From contig CAJUEB010000064.1 of NCBI GenBank assembly GCA_910585135.1, forward strand, positions 1 through 11,460: a stretch of DNA of 11,460 nucleotides, written 5' to 3'. Below are positions 5,966 through 11,460 of this stretch, piece by piece. The notes under the pieces are model-generated. The model had not been told where the DNA came from. It saw only the letters and a program-made list of their open reading frames with translations, and searched no databases. Every line of letters starts with the position of its first letter. Positions within the stretch are counted from its first letter, which is position 1. The DNA comes from an uncultured Eubacteriales bacterium (GTDB lineage: Bacteria; Bacillota; Clostridia; Peptostreptococcales; Anaerovoracaceae). A program made the translations under genes and the position numbers.

Positions 5966-7612
5966 ATGAAAAGAACAGTATACGGAAACGGGAAAATTTA
6001 TACAGTAGACCAGGAGCTTCCCTGGGCAGAGGCGTTTTGCGTAGAAGGCAAAAAAATATTATGCGTCGGAACGGATGCCGAAATCCGCGAAAAAGCGGGA
6101 GCGGACGCCGAATACATTGATTTAAAAGGGAAAATGGTGCTTCCGGGATTCATCGACTCGCATATTCATGCACTGCAAGGCGCACAAGAGTTGCTTTTTA
6201 AGGTAAACCTCGCCGATGCGGCTTCCCGCGAAGATTGCCTGGAAACCATAAAAAACTTTTATCAGGCACACCCAGACATCTCATTTTTGGAGGGGGCTGG
6301 CTGGATCAACCCGTATTTTGATGAACACGGCCCGAGAAAAGAATGGCTGGATGAAATCACAACGGATATTCCGATCGTCCTCGACTCGGGAGACCATCAC
6401 TCCATCTGGGCAAATTCCAAAGCAATCGAGATGGCGGGCGTGACCAAAGACACCGTGATTGAAGGCGGCGTACTGGAAGTCGATCCCAAAACCGGGGAGC
6501 TATCCGGGACATTCCGGGAGCAAGCGCAAGCGCCATTTCACGCAATCAAGCCAGCCTACAGCGTAGAAAAGGTAAAAGAGGCAGTGCAATATCTGGAAAC
6601 ACTCATGGGAAGCCTCGGCATTACCATGGTCCACGACCCGATGGTAGAGCTGGATACAAGCGATATTAAGGCGTATACGGCCATGGACGAGGAAGGAAAA
6701 CTCAACCTGAAAATAAGGGGTTCTCTTATGACAAGGCCGGAAACCATCGACGACCTGCGTGACCAATACATACCTGCACAGAAGACGTGCAACAAAGGCG
6801 GCAATTTTCAGATTCACAGCATAAAGGTTCTGTTAGATGGCGTGATCGAAGGTGCGACGGCTTACCTGAAAGAGCCTTATGCGCACAGGCCTGATTACAG
6901 GAGCGAGCCGATATGGCCTGATGATATGCTAAAAGAACATTTTAAATGGGCCGAGGCCAATGGATTCCAAACGCACAGCCATGTGATCGGAGACGCCGCT
7001 GTCTCCCAGATGCTGGATGCGCTGGAATTCTCAGAGAAAGAAAACGGCAAGCCTAACATCCGCCCAATCGCCGCACATATGCAGATCGTTGACCGTGCGG
7101 ATTACGAACGGTTAAAAGCGCAGGGAGTCACCGTCTCCGCAAATCCGTATTGGTTTGCAAAGGAACAGGGCTATTTCTATAACCTGGAGCTTCCATACCT
7201 GGGAGAGAAGCGGGCGGAGCATGAATATCCGATGAAAAGCCTGATGGAAGAAGCAGGCCTTCGCATTGCATCCGGCAGCGATTTTCCAGTGACTTTCCCG
7301 CCAGCGCCGCTTATCGCGATACAAATGGGCGTAACGAGATGCGATTTTCGTGACGACATCTCAAATCCTGCAAATGTCCTCAACCAAGAAGAGTCTGTTT
7401 CTGTAGAAGCAATGATCGAAAGCTTCACCATAAACAGCGCTTACGCGAACTTTGCAGAAGATATTACCGGGTCTATCACAGCAGGAAAATTTGCGGATTT
7501 TGTTGTCCTCGACCAGAATATTTTCGACGTGCCGGTTGATGAAATTTACCAGATTCCTATCTTTATGACAGTTGCAGAAGGGAAAGTGATCTATCATGCG
7601 ACCACTGATTGA
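5966..7612 (+). CDS. Amidohydrolase family 3 (YtcJ-like) metal-dependent hydrolase
   Basis: Cytoplasmic metal-dependent hydrolase of 548 residues, usual length for YtcJ-like amidohydrolases. ATG 5966 is preceded by AAAGGAG (5952-5958) at 7 bases. The N-terminal beta-sandwich part has NGKIYTVD; the barrel opens with LPGFIDSHIH, whose H66 and H68 are the HxH metal ligands. K287 in the K-x-x-x-DG motif, H337/H339 in THSHVIGD, H371 and D439 in ASGSDFPV complete the expected metal and catalytic set. The C-terminus returns to the sandwich (GSITAGKFADFVVLD). There is no signal peptide. Family members hydrolyse amide or related C-N bonds, but the substrate cannot be read from sequence. Pairing with a BenE-type transporter suggests an imported aromatic or carboxylate amide, which is inference. 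The gene overlaps the transporter by 17 bases. Probably activated by the divergent AraC-type regulator. Confidence 0.9.
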   Translation: MKRTVYGNGKIYTVDQELPWAEAFCVEGKKILCVGTDAEIREKAGADAEYIDLKGKMVLPGFIDSHIHALQGAQELLFKVNLADAASREDCLETIKNFYQAHPDISFLEGAGWINPYFDEHGPRKEWLDEITTDIPIVLDSGDHHSIWANSKAIEMAGVTKDTVIEGGVLEVDPKTGELSGTFREQAQAPFHAIKPAYSVEKVKEAVQYLETLMGSLGITMVHDPMVELDTSDIKAYTAMDEEGKLNLKIRGSLMTRPETIDDLRDQYIPAQKTCNKGGNFQIHSIKVLLDGVIEGATAYLKEPYAHRPDYRSEPIWPDDMLKEHFKWAEANGFQTHSHVIGDAAVSQMLDALEFSEKENGKPNIRPIAAHMQIVDRADYERLKAQGVTVSANPYWFAKEQGYFYNLELPYLGEKRAEHEYPMKSLMEEAGLRIASGSDFPVTFPPAPLIAIQMGVTRCDFRDDISNPANVLNQEESVSVEAMIESFTINSAYANFAEDITGSITAGKFADFVVLDQNIFDVPVDEIYQIPIFMTVAEGKVIYHATTD

Positions 7613-8807
7613 ACCAGGAAACGGATTTAAAAACATAAAAGAAGATTGGCGATGTAGCAGCCAGGCGATATTCTCTGCACTCACTGCCGTGGTGTTCGTA
7701 CTATCCGGGGCAATTCCTATGCTCGCTTCGGTAGCAAATAACGCCGGAATGACGTCAAAGCAGGCCATATCATTCGTCATGTGCAGTATGCTGGTCGGCG
7801 CGATCGCCTCGATATTTGCCAGCTTGTATTACCGCACGCCGTTTTACTTCGCGGCGTCGCTCACAGCAATCGTCGTATTAAATCCTATGTTCGAGACATT
7901 TTCCCTCGCGGAAATCGTCGGAGGATTTATCGTCGCCGGAGCAGTGGTATTTGTCATCGGCTATACCGGCCTCATGGGCTGGATTGGAAAGCATCTGCCG
8001 CTTCCAATCGTTCTGGGAATGGTGGCAGGCGTTTTCATGAGCTACGGGCTGGACATCATCGCTTCGAGCACAAAGGATGCTTTGTCAGGATGCATCATCG
8101 CAGGCGTTTTCATCGCCTTCCCGCTGATCACAAAAAAAATACCGCCGCATACGGCGGCGATGGCAGTCGGAATCATCTGCGCAATTTTTCTGCACAAAAC
8201 AACATTCGGGAGCGATGATATCGAAATCGGCATTTCACACCCCGTCATCGCTTTGCCTGATTTTTCGGGAAATGTACTGCTCACTGTCTCACTGCCGCTG
8301 GTTATCATGGCACTGGCCGATATATTAAAGGGCTACGGCGTTTTGAAATCAAACGGCTACGACCTGCCGCTCAATACGATTACGGCGCTGAGCGGAATAT
8401 CATCCATCCTCGCAGCCTTCGGGCTGGGGCATACGGTTTCACTGGCAGGACCGGTAATCGCCATTTTGTCAGGAAAGGATGCAGGAAAAAAGGAAAGCCG
8501 CTATACGGGCGCAGTCATATACTGCATTGGCGTCGTCATCATATGTTTGTTGCTGGGGTTTTTGATTCCCGTGATCATGAACCTGCCAGAGACGATCATC
8601 AACCTGATCTGCGGCCTTGCGATGACCGGGCTTCTCACCAGCTCGCTGCAAGGTGCTTTCGGTGCGGGAAAATGCCAGATGGGCGCGCTCACTGCATTTC
8701 TTTTGGGGCTTTCCAAGACCACGCTGCTTGGAATCGGCGCACCCGTATGGGCATTGGTATTCGGGCTTATCGTATCGCTGGCGATGGAGCGGGAGCAGTT
8801 AAAATAG
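7596..8807 (+). CDS. BenE-family (benzoate/H+ symporter-like) membrane transporter
   Basis: Integral membrane protein of 403 residues, about 11-12 hydrophobic segments, the usual BenE size. Family-like features are the early small-residue helix (ALTAVVFVLSGAIPMLASVAN), a middle GFIVAGAVVFVIGYTGL segment, the HLPLPIVLGMVAGVFMSYGLDII helix pair, a charged LADILKGYG motif, the glycine-rich FGLGHTVSLAGP segment, and a final helix ending in a short basic tail. ATG 7596 lies inside the end of the amidohydrolase gene (17-base overlap, other frame). GGAAAG about 9 bases upstream is a modest ribosome site, so translational coupling is likely. BenE is named for benzoate uptake in proteobacteria; many Firmicutes relatives have unknown substrates, so benzoate is only a hint. 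It most likely imports the substrate or removes the product of the amidohydrolase. A strong terminator follows. Confidence 0.8.
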   Translation: MRPLIEPGNGFKNIKEDWRCSSQAIFSALTAVVFVLSGAIPMLASVANNAGMTSKQAISFVMCSMLVGAIASIFASLYYRTPFYFAASLTAIVVLNPMFETFSLAEIVGGFIVAGAVVFVIGYTGLMGWIGKHLPLPIVLGMVAGVFMSYGLDIIASSTKDALSGCIIAGVFIAFPLITKKIPPHTAAMAVGIICAIFLHKTTFGSDDIEIGISHPVIALPDFSGNVLLTVSLPLVIMALADILKGYGVLKSNGYDLPLNTITALSGISSILAAFGLGHTVSLAGPVIAILSGKDAGKKESRYTGAVIYCIGVVIICLLLGFLIPVIMNLPETIINLICGLAMTGLLTSSLQGAFGAGKCQMGALTAFLLGLSKTTLLGIGAPVWALVFGLIVSLAMEREQLK

Positions 8808-8834
8808 TTCCATAAGCCACCTGTACCACTTTCG

Positions 8835-8875
8835 CGCAGGCCATGACTTTTCTGTCAAGGCCTGCGTTTTTCTTT
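8835..8875 (+). terminator. Rho-independent terminator of the amidohydrolase-transporter operon
   Basis: Stem CGCAGGCC (8835-8842) pairs with GGCCTGCG (8859-8866). After one A/A mismatch, TGAC/GTCA extends it around a TTTTCT loop. TTTTTCTTT follows directly. It begins 28 bases after the transporter stop. There is no U-tract on the minus strand, so it does not serve the convergent diguanylate cyclase gene. Confidence 0.9.
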
Positions 8876-8921
8876 GCAAACGGAAAACCTCCGGCTTTCA
8901 GCGTCTTCGGATTCAGATCGT

Positions 8922-10295
8922 TCAGTGCTTCATGCCCTCCTCATAGAACCGGCAGCCGCACCTTCCGTTCTTTTTCACCTCATACAAAGCGGCGTCCGCT
9001 CTATTGTACAGGTCATCTGTAAAACCATTTTCTGAAAATGCACTGCCTACGCTTAAAGATACCGGCGGAAGCCCATCATCCGGGTGCATCAGCAAATCAT
9101 TAATCTCTCCGATCTTTCGCATTACTACCGCACCCATCTCCTCCTCAAGGCCGGTCAAAATGACTGCGAATTCATCTCCGCCGATCCGCGCCGGATGATC
9201 CGTGGCGCGGAACTTACTTTTCAGAAGTCCCGCCACCTTCTTCAGTACCTGGTCGCCAACCTCATGGCCGTATCCATCATTGATCAGCTTGAATTTGTCC
9301 ACATCGATAATTAAAAGTCCCAGCGCCCCGCCTTTCATCTGAAACATACTCTTCAACTGTTCAAAGCCTCCCCGGTTTACAATGCCGGTCAGAGGGTCGT
9401 GTTCTGCACGGTAACGCAGCATGGCTTCATTGGCATTTTTAATCTCAAAAATATCATTATAAGTAAGCGCCAGATATTTAAACTCATAAGAACCGGTGAC
9501 CTCCATCATTTTTTCTTCTTTAATGCAGTTCACATGAACCTGAAGCGGCTTGATGATCAGCAAAATGATTAAGAGGAACGTAGCAACGGTCTCCACAAAA
9601 AGTATGCTGACCAGCCTCCGCTGCATAGTCATAGTGGATTCCAGCGCCTCGGCATTCCCCAACATTTTCTCATGCGTCACCTCATGCATACTCTTCATGG
9701 AGCTTTCCACGCTGGCCAGTATTCGTGCTTTAGCATCCTGATAGGCTGTCCCAAAGACGATTTCTCTCGCTTTTTGAATCATCTCATCTCTGCCTAAGGT
9801 TTGATCCTCATCGGACAGACCCACTTCCTGCACTTCCGGCGGCAGGCTCTCTTCGGGATAGTCTTGCGCCTCTGAAATCAGCCTCATGGCATAAATTTCG
9901 TCATGCATCAGATCGTTGGAATGTTGGAGCGCCTCCACCAGGTACTCATATGCCTGATCTCCTTCATAGGCATCCGTCAAATTTTCCAGCGCCGTTTCTC
10001 TGCGTTTGCTTTCATTGGCCTCGGTAAAATAGTTCTCCATATATTCCGGCTCTAGCGTCACCGTATAAAGCCGCACCTGCTCCGTCAAATAGGCGGAGCC
10101 TTCTGTTAAGAACGCCTCGTTTTCTTCAAAAGCGATATATTCATCCATGGAACTATGTACATTCTTATATTGCTCCGAGACACGAATGGTCGCTGTGATC
10201 AGCAGAATGTATAACACACAGGATATGAGGATCATTATCATATTCACTGTACTGATCCGAATTCCTTTGACTGGTTTTTGCCCTTTTCCATCCAT
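8922..10295 (-). CDS. Membrane-anchored diguanylate cyclase (GGDEF protein)
   Basis: Makes the second messenger cyclic di-GMP from two GTP. Its 457 residues consist of a short basic cytoplasmic start, membrane segment 1 (about 18-38), an extracytoplasmic helical acidic sensor region (about 39-228) of no family I recognise, and membrane segment 2 (about 229-249). A HAMP-like linker (SYEFKYLALTYNDI) precedes the GGDEF domain (about 295-450). HDPLTGIVNRGGF opens the domain, DVDKFKLIND gives the metal aspartate, and GGDEF is intact at 372-376. RATD at 363-366, five residues before it, is a correct inhibitory I-site, so the enzyme should be active and product-inhibited. No EAL domain. ATG 10295 has GGAGG (10302-10306) 6 bases upstream. 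It has its own promoter. It converges with the transporter operon, with no clear terminator of its own. Signal sensed: unknown. Confidence 0.93.
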   Translation of the reverse strand: MDGKGQKPVKGIRISTVNMIMILISCVLYILLITATIRVSEQYKNVHSSMDEYIAFEENEAFLTEGSAYLTEQVRLYTVTLEPEYMENYFTEANESKRRETALENLTDAYEGDQAYEYLVEALQHSNDLMHDEIYAMRLISEAQDYPEESLPPEVQEVGLSDEDQTLGRDEMIQKAREIVFGTAYQDAKARILASVESSMKSMHEVTHEKMLGNAEALESTMTMQRRLVSILFVETVATFLLIILLIIKPLQVHVNCIKEEKMMEVTGSYEFKYLALTYNDIFEIKNANEAMLRYRAEHDPLTGIVNRGGFEQLKSMFQMKGGALGLLIIDVDKFKLINDGYGHEVGDQVLKKVAGLLKSKFRATDHPARIGGDEFAVILTGLEEEMGAVVMRKIGEINDLLMHPDDGLPPVSLSVGSAFSENGFTDDLYNRADAALYEVKKNGRCGCRFYEEGMKH

Positions 10296-10373
10296 AGCTT
10301 TCCTCCATCAGCCTTTATAAACCCCGCAGAGTTTACCCCGCTTACTCTTTGAACAGGTAAAATACTGACTTTA

Positions 10374-10402
10374 ATTATATGCCGCGTTTTCATCAGATTC
10401 AA
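10374..10402 (-). promoter_or_regulatory. Sigma-A type promoter of the diguanylate cyclase gene
   Basis: On the minus strand TTGAAT (10397-10402) and a perfect TATAAT (10374-10379) are 17 bp apart. Predicted start is near 10367, leaving a leader of about 70 bases. GTAAAATACTGACT (10357-10370, plus strand), nearly identical to the AraC-type box at 5870, overlaps the predicted start. Confidence 0.65.
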
Positions 10403-10491
10403 TAAAAATCTACTTTGTTAAGGCGAAAAAACACCGCTCTGACCTAATCCCGGATGACGGTCGTAAATCGGAACTTCCACAGCCTTGCGTT
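10403..10491 (-). other. Spacer after the LysR gene, possible weak terminator
   Basis: Between the LysR stop and the cyclase promoter the only structure I see is a short ACCG...CGGT pairing with a 21-base interior, followed by GTTTTTT on the minus strand (T-run 10426-10431). The stem is too weak to be sure of termination. No coding frame or RNA gene is apparent. Confidence 0.3.
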
Positions 10492-11379
10492 TCACTCCGA
10501 AAAGGCCGAGAACCCAGATTGCAGCATTTCCAACAGCCGCTCGGCAATCGGCGTAAAGACCTGATACCTCTTCCAGATCAAATAGATCTTCGTTTCGAGC
10601 TTCGGCGCGAGGGGACGGAAGACAAGCCCGCTGCCTGGGTTGGTGTCAACCAAATGCTGGAAGGTCAAAAGAAAGCCAAGCCCTTCTTTGACAAAAAGCG
10701 ATCCGTTATAAGACAAACGGAACGAGCCTTCCAGATGCAGCTTTTCCATATCATTGCCACACCACCTTGCAATATCGTGTTTCCAGCCCTGTTCCGAACA
10801 AAACAAGGGAAGCCCGAATAGATCGCTGGCATATATTTCGCTTTTTTGTGCCAGCGGGCAGTCCGCGGGCATGACAACGCCCCATAAGTCAGCATTAGGA
10901 AATGGCAGGAAATGGTATTTCTCGGCATTGGGTTCCTGCGCCAGCACAGCAAAATCGAGAAGCCCCTTATCGAGCTTTTCCGTAACCTGCTCCGTATCAC
11001 CGCTGGTGATATGATACCGCAGTCCGGGACAGACATCCTTGAACGCCTTGATCGCGGCGGCAAGATGCCTGATCTGGTAGGATTCTGCCAATCCAAGGTA
11101 GACATCACCACCCAAAATATCATCGAACGCATGAAATTCTTCGGTTATTTTATCAGCCATTTTCACCAAATCCTCAGCGCGTTTGCGCAAGAATACCCCT
11201 TCTTCGGTCAGCTCAATGCGAAAGCTGTGTCGGATAAACAGCTTTTTTCCAAGCTCCTCTTCCAATGCTTTTAATTGCTTAGAAAGCGTCGGCTGGGTAA
11301 CATGAAGCTGCTCTGCTGCACGGGTCATATTTTCTTCCCTCGCGACCGCAAGAAAATACCGCATCGTCCTAAGTTCCAT
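10492..11379 (-). CDS. LysR-family transcriptional regulator
   Basis: DNA-binding regulator of 295 residues, standard length. The N-terminal winged helix-turn-helix (1-60) begins MELRTMRYFLAVAREENMTRAAEQLHV, followed by TQPTLSKQLKALEEELGKKLF as turn and recognition helix. A linker helix comes next, then a two-lobe effector-binding domain from about residue 90 (GDVYLGLAESYQIRHLA opens lobe 1). The start ATG 11379 has GGAGGT 8 bases upstream, its own promoter and a palindrome just beside it. LysR proteins usually control a divergent neighbour, which would lie to the right of this window; autorepression is also likely. Ligand and targets cannot be read from the sequence. The diguanylate cyclase downstream has a separate promoter. 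Confidence 0.95.
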   Translation of the reverse strand: MELRTMRYFLAVAREENMTRAAEQLHVTQPTLSKQLKALEEELGKKLFIRHSFRIELTEEGVFLRKRAEDLVKMADKITEEFHAFDDILGGDVYLGLAESYQIRHLAAAIKAFKDVCPGLRYHITSGDTEQVTEKLDKGLLDFAVLAQEPNAEKYHFLPFPNADLWGVVMPADCPLAQKSEIYASDLFGLPLFCSEQGWKHDIARWCGNDMEKLHLEGSFRLSYNGSLFVKEGLGFLLTFQHLVDTNPGSGLVFRPLAPKLETKIYLIWKRYQVFTPIAERLLEMLQSGFSAFSE

Positions 11380-11408
11380 CCTGGTTCACCTCCATGATAT
11401 TCTAATTT

Positions 11409-11426
11409 TTCATATCATGATATGAA
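11409..11426. promoter_or_regulatory. Perfect 18-bp palindrome, probable LysR operator
   Basis: TTCATATCATGATATGAA reads the same on both strands and lies directly downstream of the LysR -10 box, over the expected start site. CATGATAT recurs as a direct repeat at 11393-11400, overlapping the ribosome site. The position suits autorepression. Confidence 0.55.
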
Positions 11427-11454
11427 TTATAACCATTGGCGAAGCGAATAGCAA
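11426..11454 (-). promoter_or_regulatory. Promoter of the LysR-family gene
   Basis: On the minus strand TTGCTA (11449-11454) and a perfect TATAAT (11426-11431) are separated by 17 bp. Predicted start is near 11419, inside the palindrome. Confidence 0.6.
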
Positions 11455-11460
11455 GCGCAT

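Overview
The window looks like chromosome of a Gram-positive, Clostridia-type bacterium, perhaps a Lachnospiraceae-like gut organism. This is inferred from strong GGAGG-type ribosome sites, occasional TTG/GTG starts, a regulator / two-component / ABC-FtsX cluster of Firmicutes type, and an AraC-type regulator that appears to have carried a GH39 glycosidase module. No 16S or tRNA gene is present to fix the taxon.

Left part (1-3327, all minus strand): a tight cluster read from right to left. It runs from a 70-residue XRE/HipB-like regulator, to an OmpR-family response regulator, a one-membrane-segment histidine kinase, a MacB/BceA-type ABC ATPase and an FtsX-type permease that leaves the window at base 1. 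Stops and starts abut or overlap (4-base gap, TGATG overlap, 20-base overlap), except for a 138-base gap with a long hairpin between kinase and ATPase. The kinase is frameshifted exactly in its GLGL ATP-lid motif. The permease carries an Ala/Ser/Gly/Asp-rich repeat insert in its extracytoplasmic domain. Three degenerate 37-38 bp direct repeats lie just upstream of the XRE gene and are the likely operator zone.

Middle (3477-5751, minus): a cupin plus AraC-type regulator, followed in a shifted frame by what I read as the C-terminal part of a GH39 (beta-xylosidase-like) module. The catalytic barrel is missing, and several in-frame degenerate tandem repeats (27, 33 and 36 nt units) swell the remaining sequence. 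Removing one T from a four-T run would join the two into a single frame of about 757 residues.

Right of it (5966-8807, plus, divergent from the AraC gene): a two-gene operon of a YtcJ-like amidohydrolase and a BenE-family (benzoate-type) membrane transporter, overlapping by 17 bases and closed by a strong terminator. The divergent promoter region has 22-bp-spaced direct repeats typical of AraC-family operators, so the AraC protein is the natural candidate regulator of this import-and-hydrolyse pair.

Far right (8922-11379, minus): a membrane-anchored diguanylate cyclase with an intact GGDEF motif and inhibitory site, then a LysR-family regulator with its own promoter and a perfect 18-bp palindrome next to it. 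Both have recognisable sigma-A type promoters. The right half looks intact. The broken or expanded genes are all in the left half.
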